Positions 18,235 through 32,190 are shown, counted from the stretch's first letter. The stretch is DNA of 64,000 bases from Paractinoplanes bogorensis (GCF_018829635.1 NZ_JAHKKG010000001.1:62001-126000); one strand, 5' to 3'. Notes: generated by a model from the sequence alone, not told the origin. Program-made: numbers and translations.

Positions 18235-19172
18235 CGGTCGTCCGACCCGATGCCGAGGGCCTGCGCCGCGCCGTCGAGGTGCTGCGGGCCGACTCGGTGG
18301 TCGCCTTTCCCACCGAGACCGTCTACGGGCTGGGCGCGAACGCGTTCTCCGAGAAGGCGGTCGCCGAGATCTACCGGCTGAAGAACCGGCCGTCCTGGAA
18401 CCCGCTGATCGTGCACGTGGCCGGCGTCGAGGCGGCCCGCGGGCTGGCCGAGTCGTGGCCCGACCTGGCCGACGAGTTCGCCGCCCGGTTCTGGCCCGGC
18501 CCGCTGACCCTGGTCGTGCCGCGGGCCCGGCACCTCGCCGGGGTGGGGGCGAGCAACGACACGATCGCGATCCGGGTCCCGGCCCACGAGGTCGCTCTGC
18601 GGCTGCTCGAGGCGTCGGAGCTGCCGCTGGCCGCGCCCAGCGCCAACCGGTCCGAGGGCATCTCGCCGACCACGGCCGAGCACGTGGTGCGCAGCCTGCC
18701 CGACGTGCCGCTGGTGCTCGACGGCGGACCGGCGTCGTGGGGCATCGAGTCGACGGTGCTCGATGTGACCGGTCCGGTCCCGCGCCTGCTGCGGCCGGGC
18801 GCGCTGCCGCTACGGACGCTGCGCGACGTGGCCGGACAGATCGGTCTGTCCGATGGCGGCCCGGCCGACGGTGTGGCCCGCCCGTCCCCGGGGATGAGCC
18901 GCCGCCACTACGCGCCACGCGCGAAGGTCCTGCTCGTCCAGGAGATCGACCAGACCGGTCTGTCCAGTTCGGTGGGCGTGCTCACGTACGAGAACTCCGG
19001 GGTCGACGGGGCCGAGGTTCTCTCGGCCGACCCGCGCGAGTACGCGGCCGACCTCTACGCCGCCCTGCACCGCCTGGACGACGCCGGAGTCGCGACGATC
19101 CTGGTGCAGGAGCCGCCGTCGACCGAGGACTGGCTGGCCGTACGGGACCGCCTGAGCCGCGCCGCCGCCTGA
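18231..19172 (+). CDS. L-threonylcarbamoyladenylate synthase (full-length Sua5)
   Basis: A 313-aa two-domain Sua5 that makes TC-AMP for the t6A37 modification of ANN-decoding tRNAs. The YrdC domain keeps the catalytic K-x-R in YRLKNRPSWNPLIVHV and the S-x-N in APSANRSEG. The C-terminal Sua5 domain is marked by SPGMSRRHYAPRAKVLLVQE (about residues 220-240). It is the second YrdC-domain gene within 1.3 kb and, on motif grounds, the one expected to supply the essential activity. The start GTG overlaps the stop of the phosphatase gene. Confidence 0.93.
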   Translation: MTVVRPDAEGLRRAVEVLRADSVVAFPTETVYGLGANAFSEKAVAEIYRLKNRPSWNPLIVHVAGVEAARGLAESWPDLADEFAARFWPGPLTLVVPRARHLAGVGASNDTIAIRVPAHEVALRLLEASELPLAAPSANRSEGISPTTAEHVVRSLPDVPLVLDGGPASWGIESTVLDVTGPVPRLLRPGALPLRTLRDVAGQIGLSDGGPADGVARPSPGMSRRHYAPRAKVLLVQEIDQTGLSSSVGVLTYENSGVDGAEVLSADPREYAADLYAALHRLDDAGVATILVQEPPSTEDWLAVRDRLSRAAA

Positions 19173-19264
19173 CTCCCGGCTCGCATAAATCGACTGTGCC
19201 CGGTAAAAGGCCTGGATAGGCCATATGCTCGAAACCGGTAGCGCTGCTCACTGGGGGAGGGCAC

Positions 19265-20554
19265 GTGGACACCTTCTGGGGGCCGGATTTCGCCGCGCTC
19301 GAGGCGGGCGATCCGGAGATCGCGGGCGTCCTCCTGGCCGAGCTGGACCGGCAGCGCTCCGGCCTGCAGCTGATCGCCAGCGAGAACTTCACCTCACCGG
19401 CCGTGCTGGCCGCGCTGGGTTCGACGCTGGCCGACAAGTACGCCGAGGGCTATCCGGGTGAGCGTTACTACGGCGGGTGCGCCCAGGCCGACCGGGCCGA
19501 GCGGCTGGCCGTCGAGCGGGCCCGGGAGCTGTTCGGGGCCGAGCACGCCAACGTCCAGCCGCACTCGGGGGCGGCGGCCAACCTGGCGGCGTACGCGGCC
19601 CTGGCCGAACCGGGCGATGCCGTGCTGGCCATGGAGCTGCCGCACGGCGGGCATCTCACCCACGGCAGCCGGGTCAACTTCAGCGGCAAGTGGTTCCATC
19701 CGATCGGCTACCGGGTCTGCCCCGACACCGAGCAGATCGACTACGACGAGGTCCGCGACCTCGCGCTGGCCCATCGCCCCAAGATGATCATCTGCGGGGC
19801 CACCGCGTACCCGCGTCTGATCGACTTCGCCAAGTTCCGCGAGATCGCCGACGAGGCCGGTGCCTATCTGGTGGTCGACGCCGCGCACTTCATCGGCCTG
19901 GTCGCCGGGCAGGCCGTCCCGTCGCCGGTGCCCTACGCCGACGTGGTCACCTGCACCACCCACAAGGTGCTGCGCGGCCCCCGCGGCGGCATGATCCTGT
20001 GCCGGGCCGAGCTGGCCCAGCGCATCGACAAGGCGGTGTTCCCGTTCAGCCAGGGCGGCCCGATGATGCACGTCATCGCGGCCAAGGCGGTGGCGTTGCG
20101 CGAGGCGTCGATGCCGGCCTTCCGCACGTACGCCCGGCAGGTCGTCCGCAACGCGCAGGCGCTGGCCGCGGGACTGGCCGCCGAGGGCATGCGACCGGTC
20201 GCGGGCGGCACCGACACCCACCTCGCGCTGGCCGATCTGCGCGAGCTCGGCGTCTCCGGCCGGGACGCCGAGGCGAGGTGTGACCTGGCCCGCATCACGT
20301 TGAACAAGAACGCCATCCCGTACGATCCGGAGCGACCCGCGGTGGCCTCCGGCATCCGGGTGGGATCGCCCGGCGTGACCACCCAGGGGATGCGGGAGGG
20401 CGAGATGCGCCAGATCGCCGGCCTGATCGGCCTGGCGGTGCGCAGCGACCCCGACACGGCGGCGGGAGCCTCCCGCCTGGCCGACGCCGCGGACGAGGTG
20501 GCCGGCCTGGTGCGCCGGTTCCCCGCGTACGGGCGGCAGGAGGTGCTGGCTTGA
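19265..20554 (+). CDS. glyA: serine hydroxymethyltransferase
   Basis: A PLP enzyme of 429 aa that interconverts serine and glycine and charges tetrahydrofolate with one-carbon units. The PLP-binding Lys234 lies in [40 protein letters not shown] and [14 protein letters not shown] are family signatures. GTG at 19265 has TGGGGGAGG upstream. The glyA position between sua5 and the atp genes is also that of Bacillus. A weak promoter-like CATATGCT lies about 45 bases before the start. Whether this is the only SHMT of the genome cannot be known here. Confidence 0.93.
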   Translation: MDTFWGPDFAALEAGDPEIAGVLLAELDRQRSGLQLIASENFTSPAVLAALGSTLADKYAEGYPGERYYGGCAQADRAERLAVERARELFGAEHANVQPHSGAAANLAAYAALAEPGDAVLAMELPHGGHLTHGSRVNFSGKWFHPIGYRVCPDTEQIDYDEVRDLALAHRPKMIICGATAYPRLIDFAKFREIADEAGAYLVVDAAHFIGLVAGQAVPSPVPYADVVTCTTHKVLRGPRGGMILCRAELAQRIDKAVFPFSQGGPMMHVIAAKAVALREASMPAFRTYARQVVRNAQALAAGLAAEGMRPVAGGTDTHLALADLRELGVSGRDAEARCDLARITLNKNAIPYDPERPAVASGIRVGSPGVTTQGMREGEMRQIAGLIGLAVRSDPDTAAGASRLADAADEVAGLVRRFPAYGRQEVLA

Positions 20555-21060
20555 CCACGGAACTCGACGAGTTCGAGCTCGAACGACAGCGCGCGCTGGA
20601 GTTCCAGCGGCAGCAGGCGGCCGAGCAGGCCGATGAGGACGATCGCCCCCTGCCCGACCTGCCTCCGTTGCCCGCCGATCCGCGCTGGCGGGTGGCGCAC
20701 CTGCCGTTCCTGAGCGCGGTCTCGGCCGCCCTGCTGCTCTTCGCCGCGTCCATCGGGTTCGTCACCGGCGGGCCGTCCTCGGCGCTCGGCGCGGCCGCCG
20801 GCGTGATGATCGTGACCGTCAGCTTCACGATGTCGACTCTGGTCATCGCGTGGGCCGACACCGTACGCCCGGCGCTTCTGATGCCTCTCGCCCTTTTTAC
20901 CTATGTTTTGAAGTACGGAGCACTCGGTGTCGTGCTGTCCTATGGCGTGTCGACGACGTGGCCCGGTAAGAACGCTCTGGGCTACGGAATCGTCGCCGGC
21001 GTGGTCGTGTGGACCGCCGTCCAGGCGTGGTGGTTTCACAAGGTGAGTCGCCCGAACTGA
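20551..21060 (+). CDS. membrane protein ahead of the atp genes (AtpI-like)
   Basis: A 169-aa protein with a hydrophilic, Gln/Glu-rich N terminus (about 1-48) and four predicted TM helices: about 52-73, 80-103, 107-128 and 138-159. Its place and four-helix layout resemble the ATP synthase protein I-like proteins that precede atpB in actinobacteria, which are proposed to help c-ring assembly or Mg/Ca handling. TTG at 20551 overlaps the glyA stop (TTGA), so it is coupled to glyA. Sequence similarity to AtpI is not strong enough to be sure. Confidence 0.7.
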   Translation: MTTELDEFELERQRALEFQRQQAAEQADEDDRPLPDLPPLPADPRWRVAHLPFLSAVSAALLLFAASIGFVTGGPSSALGAAAGVMIVTVSFTMSTLVIAWADTVRPALLMPLALFTYVLKYGALGVVLSYGVSTTWPGKNALGYGIVAGVVVWTAVQAWWFHKVSRPN

Positions 21061-21071
21061 TCTTCTTACAG

Positions 21072-21121
21072 CCGTTTCGCCTCGTCAGCGCCTCATTCGT
21101 GGTTTGTTGACCACGAAACGG
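21072..21121 (+). promoter_or_regulatory. overlapping inverted repeats before the ATP synthase operon
   Basis: TTCGTGGT (21096-21103) pairs with ACCACGAA (21110-21117) over a six-base loop. An alternative outer pairing CCGTTTCG (21072-21079) with CGAAACGG (21114-21121) shares bases with it, so the two cannot form together. They lie in the 209-base spacer between the AtpI-like gene and atpZ. It may be the end of the glyA unit or a control element of the atp operon. Confidence 0.35.
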
Positions 21122-21269
21122 TGACGTGAACGGTTGTGTGTTGTCCGGTTATGGCGAAGGGGGAGTACCGTGTCCTTCCAGTTGCGAGACCCCTGACGCC
21201 TGGACAACTGCGGTTGTGCGGGGGGTCCCGCTTAGCCTCGTGTTTCCTGCTGATATCGTTCGGGCCGTC

Positions 21270-21500
21270 ATGACCGGTCAAGAACCTCCCAGAAACCCCA
21301 GCGGTGACGACCAGCCCCCGCCCGACACGGGCATGGGAATGACGGCGGTCGCTTACCTCATCTCGGGCATGTTGGTGTGGGGAGCGATCGGTTGGCTGGT
21401 TGATCACTGGCTCGGCACCAAGGGCATCTTCGCCGGCATCGGCGCTGTCGTTGGTATCGGCGGCGGTGTCTACCTCATCGTGCGCCGTCTCGGCGCCTGA
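21270..21500 (+). CDS. AtpZ/AtpI-family small membrane protein
   Basis: A 76-aa protein with a Pro-rich hydrophilic start and two TM helices (about 24-42 and 50-70) joined by VDHWLGTKG, the layout of AtpZ/AtpI proteins that sit at the head of ATP synthase operons. ATG at 21270 is chosen because the frame upstream has no family features. It lies 15 bases before atpB. Likely role: assembly or ion handling of the Fo sector. Confidence 0.8.
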   Translation: MTGQEPPRNPSGDDQPPPDTGMGMTAVAYLISGMLVWGAIGWLVDHWLGTKGIFAGIGAVVGIGGGVYLIVRRLGA

Positions 21501-21515
21501 CAGGAAAGGGCTACG

Positions 21516-22608
<1,093 letters not shown>

Positions 22609-22639
22609 TCACTCCCGTACTCCTCGTTGGGAGGTGTCC

Positions 22640-23203
22640 ATGATCACCGAAGTTCTGACCGTTGCGGCCGAGGCCGGCGAGACGACTCACAACCCGATCA
22701 TCCCGCTCTGGCAGGAGGTCGTTCTCGGCCTGATCGCGTTCAGCATCCTGTGCTTCGTGCTGATGAAGTTCGTCTTCCCGATGATGGAGAAGACCTTCGC
22801 GGCGCGGGTGGACGCGATCGAGGGCGGCATCAAGCGCGCCGAGGCCGCTCAGGCCGAGGCCAACCAGCTGCTCGAGCAGTACAAGGCGCAGCTGGCCGAA
22901 GCTCGCACCGAGGCCGCGCGCATCCGCGACGAGGCCCGGGCCGACGCCGAGGGCATCCGCCAGGACATCCTGGCCAAGGCCCGCGAGGAGTCGGACCGCA
23001 TCATCGCGGCCGGCGGCGAGCAGCTCGCCGTGCAGCGCGAGAGCATCGTGCGTGAGCTCCGCTCCGAGGTCGGATCGCTCGCGGTCGACCTGGCCAGCAA
23101 GATCGTCGGCGAGAGCCTCGCCGACGAGGCGCGCAGCCGGGGCACCGTCGAGCGCTTCATCAACGAGCTCGGCCCGGCCGGCTCGGCGGGCGGGCGGCGC
23201 TGA
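22640..23203 (+). CDS. atpF: ATP synthase subunit b
   Basis: The peripheral stalk subunit, 187 aa: one TM helix at about residues 28-48 and a long charged helix (about 55-165) rich in Ala, Glu and Arg. ATG at 22640 is preferred over GTG at 22634 because the GGGAGG ribosome-binding site (22629-22634) would overlap the latter. Not fused to delta, unlike the mycobacterial b-delta protein. Its stop overlaps the atpH ATG. Confidence 0.95.
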   Translation: MITEVLTVAAEAGETTHNPIIPLWQEVVLGLIAFSILCFVLMKFVFPMMEKTFAARVDAIEGGIKRAEAAQAEANQLLEQYKAQLAEARTEAARIRDEARADAEGIRQDILAKAREESDRIIAAGGEQLAVQRESIVRELRSEVGSLAVDLASKIVGESLADEARSRGTVERFINELGPAGSAGGRR

Positions 23204-24024
23204 TGGCGTCGACCGTCAGCCAGCAGGCGCAGGCCGAGGCGAGCGCGAAGTTCGCCGCCGGCACCGCCACGGCCACGGCCGCGCAGGTCGCTACGGCCGC
23301 CGACGAGATCCTGTCGGTGGCCGGTCTGCTCCGGGCGCAGCCGCGGCTCCGCCGGGCGCTGACCGACCCGTCGCGCTCCGGCGCCGACCGGGGCGGGCTG
23401 GTGCGCTCGCTGCTGTCCGGCAAGGTGTCCGAGGTCGTCCTCGACACGCTCGCGACCCTGGTCGCGGGCCGGTTCTCCCGGCCCTCGGAGCTGCTCGACA
23501 GCACCGAGCGCCTGGGCGCCGACGCGCTGCTGGACGCGGCGGCCAAGGACGACAAGCTGGCCGACGTCGAGGACGAGCTGTTCCGCTTCGGGCAGATCGT
23601 CTCGGGCAACGGCCAGCTCGCGACCACGCTGAGCGATCCAGGTGCGCCGATCGAACGCCGGGTTAAGCTGGTGACGGACTTGCTCAAGGGCAAGGCCCAG
23701 CCGGCCACGGTGCGGCTCGCCGAGATCGCCGTCGAGGGTTTCGGGGGGCGTGGCTTCGAGGCGTCGCTGACCCGGTTGGTGGAGCTGACCGCCGCCAAGC
23801 GTGACCGTGAGGTCGCGTACGTGACGGTCGCCAAGCCGCTCTCCGACGCCGACGAGCAGGCGCTGGCTGCCAAGTTGTCCGACATCTACGGTCGATCGGT
23901 CTCGCTGAAGGTCGACGTCGATCCCGCGATCATCGGCGGCGTCAGTGTCCGGGTCGGCTCCGACCTCTACGACGGCACGATCCTGCGCCGGCTCAACGCC
24001 GCCAAGCAGGCTTTCGCGAAATAG
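23203..24024 (+). CDS. atpH: ATP synthase subunit delta
   Basis: The 273-aa stator cap linking subunit b to the F1 head. It is longer than the E. coli protein (177 aa), with the extended N-terminal region common in actinobacteria; the conserved C-terminal part reads [32 protein letters not shown] at 23203 overlaps the atpF stop by one base, so translation is coupled. Confidence 0.95.
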   Translation: MASTVSQQAQAEASAKFAAGTATATAAQVATAADEILSVAGLLRAQPRLRRALTDPSRSGADRGGLVRSLLSGKVSEVVLDTLATLVAGRFSRPSELLDSTERLGADALLDAAAKDDKLADVEDELFRFGQIVSGNGQLATTLSDPGAPIERRVKLVTDLLKGKAQPATVRLAEIAVEGFGGRGFEASLTRLVELTAAKRDREVAYVTVAKPLSDADEQALAAKLSDIYGRSVSLKVDVDPAIIGGVSVRVGSDLYDGTILRRLNAAKQAFAK

Positions 24025-24109
24025 TTTTTCCCCTCGGTCCGGCGGCAACGCGGATCGAGCAGGCCCCTCGGTGGCGGGAACGTCCCGAGCTAGACAGAGA
24101 AGGCAGAGG

Positions 24110-25759
<1,650 letters not shown>

Positions 25760-25761
25760 TC

Positions 25762-28133
<2,372 letters not shown>

Positions 28134-28150
28134 CGCCCACTCAGCGTCAA

Positions 28151-28187
28151 CGAAGCCGCGCCGACCGTAAAGGTAGGCGCGGCTTCG
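28151..28187 (+). terminator. terminator after atpD
   Basis: GAAGCCGCGCC (28152-28162) and GGCGCGGCTTC (28176-28186) form a perfect 11-base-pair stem, extendable by one C-G pair, followed by GCCGTTTCT. It lies 18 bases after the atpD stop and would end most transcription before the LCP gene and atpC. Confidence 0.88.
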
Positions 28188-28292
28188 CCGTTTCTACGGA
28201 AAAGTTCGCCCGATTTGTCCAAGACGGTGGTGATTTGTGCCGCCTCGGTTCGTTACTCTTGTCGTTCGTCCGAACGGAGTATTGGGGAGCAA

Positions 28293-29417
28293 GTGGCGAA
28301 GTCCGGGAAACGACGCGCGCCCTTGTGGGCGCGGCTCAGCGCGATCTTCGGGTGCGTCCTCATGGTCGTCGCCGGTGGCACCCTGGTGGCCCAGCAGGTG
28401 CTGGTGTCCCGCTACGCGGGGGCCGTCGAGACCGGAAACCTGCTCGGCGCTCCGGCCGCCAACGCCGCCAAGCCCGCCTCGGACATCAAGGGCCCGCTGA
28501 ACATCCTGCTGGTCGGCATCGACCCGCGGACGGACGAGCAGACCCCGCTCAGCGACTCGATCATCGTGGCGCACATCCCGGCCGACATGAAGCAGGCCTA
28601 CCTCTTCTCGATCCCGCGCGACCTGGTGGTCGACATCCCGCCGTTCGAGAAGACCGGTTTCAAGGGCACCCGCACCAAGATCAATGCGGCGATGGGCTTC
28701 GGCAGCTCGGTCGGCAACGGCAAGCACGACGTCGTGCAGGGCTTCGAGCTGCTGGCCAAGACCGTGCAGCAGCTCACCGGCGTCCCCACCTTCGACGCCG
28801 GCACGATCATCAACTTCAACGGCTTCAAGGCGATCGTGGAGGCCATGGGCGGCGTCACCATGACGATCGACCAGAACGTGAAGTCGGAGCACCTGCAGCC
28901 CAACGGCAAGCCGCGCCCGCGCCTGTCCCGCTGCGCCGACAACTCCTGCGCCCACCCCTACTACGGCCCGCAGGCCGAATACAAGAAGGGGACCTACCAC
29001 CTGCAGGCCTGGCAGGCGCTCGACTACGTGCGGCAGCGCTACGGCCTGCCCCGCGGCGACTACGACCGCCAGCGGCACCAGCAGCAGTTCATCAAGGCGA
29101 TGGCCAAGCAGGCGCTGGGCAGAGACGTGGTGACCAACCCGGCCAAGCTCGACAAGGTGCTCAAGGCGGCCGGCAAGGCGCTGATCTTCGACGGCGGCGG
29201 CCACGACATCGTCGACTGGGCGTTCGCGATGAAGAACATCCGCTCCGACGAGATGACGCTGATCAAGCTGCCGGGCAGCTCGATCATCAACAACGGCAAC
29301 TACCGGGGTGAGGAACTGGCGCCGAGTGCCGAAGACTTCTTCGCGTCCGTACGGGAAGATCGCGTGCAGGACTTCATCTTCCGTAACCCGGAGTACATCA
29401 ACAACAACGCCGCCTGA
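28293..29417 (+). CDS. LCP family (LytR-CpsA-Psr) cell-wall ligase
   Basis: A 374-aa protein: a short basic cytoplasmic start (AKSGKRRAPLWARL), one TM helix (about 14-34) and an extracytoplasmic LCP domain. Conserved features: NILLVGIDPRTDEQTPLSDSI near residue 70, the Arg-containing FSIPRDLVV, and YVRQRYGLPRGDYDRQRHQQ, all of which bind the polyprenyl pyrophosphate. LCP enzymes attach wall polymers to peptidoglycan. GTG at 28293 has GGGGAG upstream. A palindrome CGTTCG-tc-CGAACG at 28263-28276 lies just before the start. Its site between atpD and atpC is unusual. Confidence 0.92.
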   Translation: MAKSGKRRAPLWARLSAIFGCVLMVVAGGTLVAQQVLVSRYAGAVETGNLLGAPAANAAKPASDIKGPLNILLVGIDPRTDEQTPLSDSIIVAHIPADMKQAYLFSIPRDLVVDIPPFEKTGFKGTRTKINAAMGFGSSVGNGKHDVVQGFELLAKTVQQLTGVPTFDAGTIINFNGFKAIVEAMGGVTMTIDQNVKSEHLQPNGKPRPRLSRCADNSCAHPYYGPQAEYKKGTYHLQAWQALDYVRQRYGLPRGDYDRQRHQQQFIKAMAKQALGRDVVTNPAKLDKVLKAAGKALIFDGGGHDIVDWAFAMKNIRSDEMTLIKLPGSSIINNGNYRGEELAPSAEDFFASVREDRVQDFIFRNPEYINNNAA

Positions 29418-29524
29418 CCCGTGTGGTAGTGGACACCCCCTACTACAGCGGGTGGGCGCGCCGTTTAGACTTCACCCATTCGGCTGTTCCGGCCGTAATG
29501 AAGCAGGCTCAACAGGAGGACAGC

Positions 29525-29806
29525 GTGGCCAACCAGCTGCCCGTCAAGGTAGTCGCGGTCGAGGAAAGCGTATGGTCCGGCGAGGCCGAGATGCTCGTCG
29601 CGCGCACCACCGAGGGTGAGATCGGTGTGCTGCCCGGCCACTCGCCACTGCTCGGCCTGCTCAAGGAGCCGTCCCAGGTGCGGGTCAAGCTCGCCGGCGG
29701 CGAGCAGCTGACCTACGACGTGTCCGGCGGATTCCTCTCGATCGACGCCGACGGCGTGACGGTCCTGGCCGAGAGCGCCACGCCCGCCACCCCCGAGACC
29801 CACTGA
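29525..29806 (+). CDS. atpC: ATP synthase subunit epsilon, short form
   Basis: A 93-aa epsilon subunit. The N-terminal beta-sandwich is complete (LPVKVVAVEESVWSGEAEML, TTEGEIGVLPGHSPLLGLL, GGFLSIDADGVTVLAESA), but the protein stops there with ATPATPETH; the C-terminal two-helix domain found in the usual 120-140 aa forms is missing and the next gene starts 9 bases later, leaving no room for it. That domain normally inhibits ATP hydrolysis. GTG at 29525 has AGGAGGA upstream. The gene is cut off from atpD by a terminator and the LCP gene, so it needs read-through or its own promoter in 29418-29520. Confidence 0.93.
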   Translation: MANQLPVKVVAVEESVWSGEAEMLVARTTEGEIGVLPGHSPLLGLLKEPSQVRVKLAGGEQLTYDVSGGFLSIDADGVTVLAESATPATPETH

Positions 29807-29814
29807 CGCCGGCG

Positions 29815-30273
29815 ATGCGGATTCTGGAAGTCTTCGGAATCTGCGTCGTCGCTGCGCTCGTACTCCTCTTCGCGGTCTTCTTCCGCAGCCGGCTGCTCAT
29901 GGTCGGCGGCGGGACGATCCGCCTCCAGATCCGCGTCAGCACGCTGGTCCCGGGTCGTGGCTGGTCCACGGCCATCGGTCAGTTCGCCGGCGGCACGCTG
30001 CGGATCCATCGCATGTTCAGCTTCGCCTTCCGCCCCAAGCGCATCCTCGACCGCGGCGCGACCGTGGTCGAGGAGCAGCGGCGTCCCGAGGGCCCCGAAC
30101 GGCTGACCATGCCGGGTCACTGGGTGATCCTCCGCCTCGCCACCGCGCTCGACGAGATCGAGATTGCCATGGCCGAGTCGACCGTCACCGGCTTCCTGTC
30201 GTGGCTCGAGGCCGCGCCGCCCGGGCCGCCGGGCAGTGTCGCGCCCCGTCCCGCCATCCGGCCCGCCGAGTAG
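29815..30273 (+). CDS. DUF2550 membrane protein
   Basis: A 152-aa protein with one N-terminal TM helix (about 5-25) and a conserved soluble part with PGRGWSTAIGQFAGGTLRIH and PGHWVILRLATALDEIEIAM. It matches the actinobacterial DUF2550 family that follows atpC also in mycobacteria. It starts 9 bases after atpC and is surely co-transcribed. Function unknown. Confidence 0.88.
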   Translation: MRILEVFGICVVAALVLLFAVFFRSRLLMVGGGTIRLQIRVSTLVPGRGWSTAIGQFAGGTLRIHRMFSFAFRPKRILDRGATVVEEQRRPEGPERLTMPGHWVILRLATALDEIEIAMAESTVTGFLSWLEAAPPGPPGSVAPRPAIRPAE

Positions 30274-30335
30274 CCAGCCGCGCTTTCCTGATTGGCTGTC
30301 GCTCACGGCGTACGGGAACGCTTAGCTTTTGAATC

Positions 30336-31157
30336 ATGCGTATCCGAATCGTCGACGCCTTCACCGACCGTCCGTTCGCCGGCAACCCGGCCGGGGTGGT
30401 CGTGCTCGACCGGCCCGAGTTCCCGTCCCTCGAGTGGATGAGCCGGGTCGCGGCCGAGGTCAACCTGTCGGAGACCGCCTTCGCCCACCCGCTCAGCGAC
30501 GGGACGGCCGATTACGCGCTGCGCTGGTTCACGCCGGCCGTCGAAGTGGCGCTGTGCGGGCACGCCACGCTGGCCACGGCCCACGTGCTGGCCACGGCCC
30601 ACGTGCTGCGGGCGCCGGGCACGGTGAGCTTCGCGACCCGCAGCGGCGTGCTGACCGCCACCGCGAGCGACGACGGTTCGTACACGCTCGACTTCCCGAC
30701 CGCGCCGCTCAGCCCGGTGGCGCCCGACCCGGTTTTGCTCGACGTGCTGGGGGCGGTGCCCTTGTCGGTGCACCACACCGGGCCCAACACCGACGACCTG
30801 CTGCTGGAGCTGGCCGACGAGGCGGCGGTGCGCGAGCTGACGCCGGACCTTTCCACGTTGGCCGGCTACGAGCAGCGGGGCGTGGTGGTGACGGCCCGGG
30901 CCGCCTCGCCGGACGCCGACTACGACTTCGTGTCCCGCTTCTTCGGGGCGGCGGCGGGCGTGGCGGAAGACCCGGTGACCGGGAGTGCGCATACGGCGCT
31001 GGCGCCCTTCTGGTCTTCGAAGCTGGGCGGGCGCACGGAGATGGTGGGGTATCAGGCGTCGGCGCGAGGTGGCTATGTGCGGGTGTCGTTGCGGGGGGAT
31101 CGCACGCTGCTGGCCGGCCGGGCCGTGACGGTCATCGACGGCGAGCTGCTGGCCTGA
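30336..31157 (+). CDS. PhzF-family isomerase
   Basis: A 273-aa protein of the diaminopimelate-epimerase fold. The catalytic Glu46 is in EVNLSETAFA; N-terminal VDAFTDRPFAGNPAGVV, the CGHATLATAHVL loop and AEDPVTGSAHTALAPFW are family signatures. PhzF relatives isomerise or epimerise small acids; outside phenazine clusters the substrate is usually unknown. An in-frame 18-base tandem repeat duplicates LATAHV at residues about 79-90. ATG at 30336. The 3' end overlaps the convergent synthetase-like gene by 26 bases. Confidence 0.88.
   Translation: MRIRIVDAFTDRPFAGNPAGVVVLDRPEFPSLEWMSRVAAEVNLSETAFAHPLSDGTADYALRWFTPAVEVALCGHATLATAHVLATAHVLRAPGTVSFATRSGVLTATASDDGSYTLDFPTAPLSPVAPDPVLLDVLGAVPLSVHHTGPNTDDLLLELADEAAVRELTPDLSTLAGYEQRGVVVTARAASPDADYDFVSRFFGAAAGVAEDPVTGSAHTALAPFWSSKLGGRTEMVGYQASARGGYVRVSLRGDRTLLAGRAVTVIDGELLA
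30570..30605 (+). repeat. 18-base perfect tandem duplication inside phzF-like gene
   Basis: CTGGCCACGGCCCACGTG occurs twice in direct succession (30570-30587 and 30588-30605), adding six residues next to the CGHATLA loop without breaking the frame. Confidence 0.9.
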
Positions 31158-32190
31158 GGCCCATCAAGCCCTCGTACAGGCGGTCGCGCAGGGCGTTGGC
31201 GCGCTGTTTGGGCAGGGCGTGGTGCAGGTCGCGCAGGACGACTCGGAGCAGCACGTTCACCTCGTCCTCGCGTAGGGCCAGCCGGTCGCGGGAGGCCTGC
31301 GGGAGCTCGGACGACCGTGTGATCGACTCGATCGCCACCTCCTCGACCAGGTGGGCGTCGGAGCCCAGCAAGTCGCGGACACGGTCGCCCAGGTCCTCGG
31401 CGGTCACGTCGGCCGGCTGCGCCACGGAGAGATCTCGGCGGGCAGCTGGTTGAGTGGAGACCGAGCGGTAGGGCTCCAAGCCGATCAGCTGCCGGGACAC
31501 GCGTGGGTCGGTCGAGCGCAGCAGCCGGATGTCGTCGATGCCCTTGCGCAGCATGAGCAGGCGATCGAGGCCCAAGCCGACGGCCAGCCCGTGCCGGGTG
31601 GGGCCGATGACATGAGCGGCCGCCACGCCACACTCGCCGATCTCGACCCAGGTGTCCCCCACTCGCGCCTCGATCTCCAGGCCGTCGGTCGTGTACGGGT
31701 GCGTGGCCGGGGTCGTGCGCCACTCCACGCCGGGGAGCGCCGCCTCGACTACGGCCGTGACGAGGCTGGGCAGATCCCGCGCGCCGTCCCCCAGCCACCA
31801 CAGGTCGAGCTGGTGCGGGGTGCCGGTGTGCAAGCGGTCGATCGAATCGCGCCGGTAGACGATGCCTGGGCACGCTACGAGCGCCTCGGAGGGCACCAGT
31901 GCACGCAGCGCGCCCGGGATGAGGGCGGATGTCTGAGAGCGCAGCATCCGCCGCTCGTCGACATATCGGGTGTACCGACTGTCGCGCGCCGCCGCGGCGG
32001 GGCTGTACCCGAGCCGGTCGTAGTTGTCGGCCACGTCGACGATCCGGTCGCCGCGGTGGACGACCAAGGAAGCGTCCGGATAGAGCATGGCGGCGGCATC
32101 GAGGACGGCGGCGACGATCGCCTGGATGGCGTGCGGGCCCTGGGCGGGGTCGGTCAGGTCACGGACGGCGAGATCGGTGGACAGGGACAT
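31132..32190 (-). CDS. PheS-like class II synthetase paralogue (SrmL-type)
   Basis: A 352-aa stand-alone relative of phenylalanyl-tRNA synthetase. Class II motifs are intact: RRMLRSQTSALIPGALRAL (motif 2 entrance), VACPGIVYRRDSIDRLHTGT with HQLDL (motif 2), and GLAVGLGLDRLLMLRKGIDD (motif 3). The last 100 residues, beginning near YRSVSTQPAARRDLSVAQPA, look like the FDX anticodon-binding fold of PheT. The coiled-coil tRNA-binding N terminus of PheS and the PheT beta subunit are absent. I recall a family catalogued as PheS-related mystery ligase SrmL; this fits it. Possible roles: a tRNA synthetase paralogue or an amino-acid ligase. It has an attenuator-like leader upstream. Confidence 0.8.
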   Translation of the reverse strand: MSLSTDLAVRDLTDPAQGPHAIQAIVAAVLDAAAMLYPDASLVVHRGDRIVDVADNYDRLGYSPAAAARDSRYTRYVDERRMLRSQTSALIPGALRALVPSEALVACPGIVYRRDSIDRLHTGTPHQLDLWWLGDGARDLPSLVTAVVEAALPGVEWRTTPATHPYTTDGLEIEARVGDTWVEIGECGVAAAHVIGPTRHGLAVGLGLDRLLMLRKGIDDIRLLRSTDPRVSRQLIGLEPYRSVSTQPAARRDLSVAQPADVTAEDLGDRVRDLLGSDAHLVEEVAIESITRSSELPQASRDRLALREDEVNVLLRVVLRDLHHALPKQRANALRDRLYEGLMGLRPAARRR

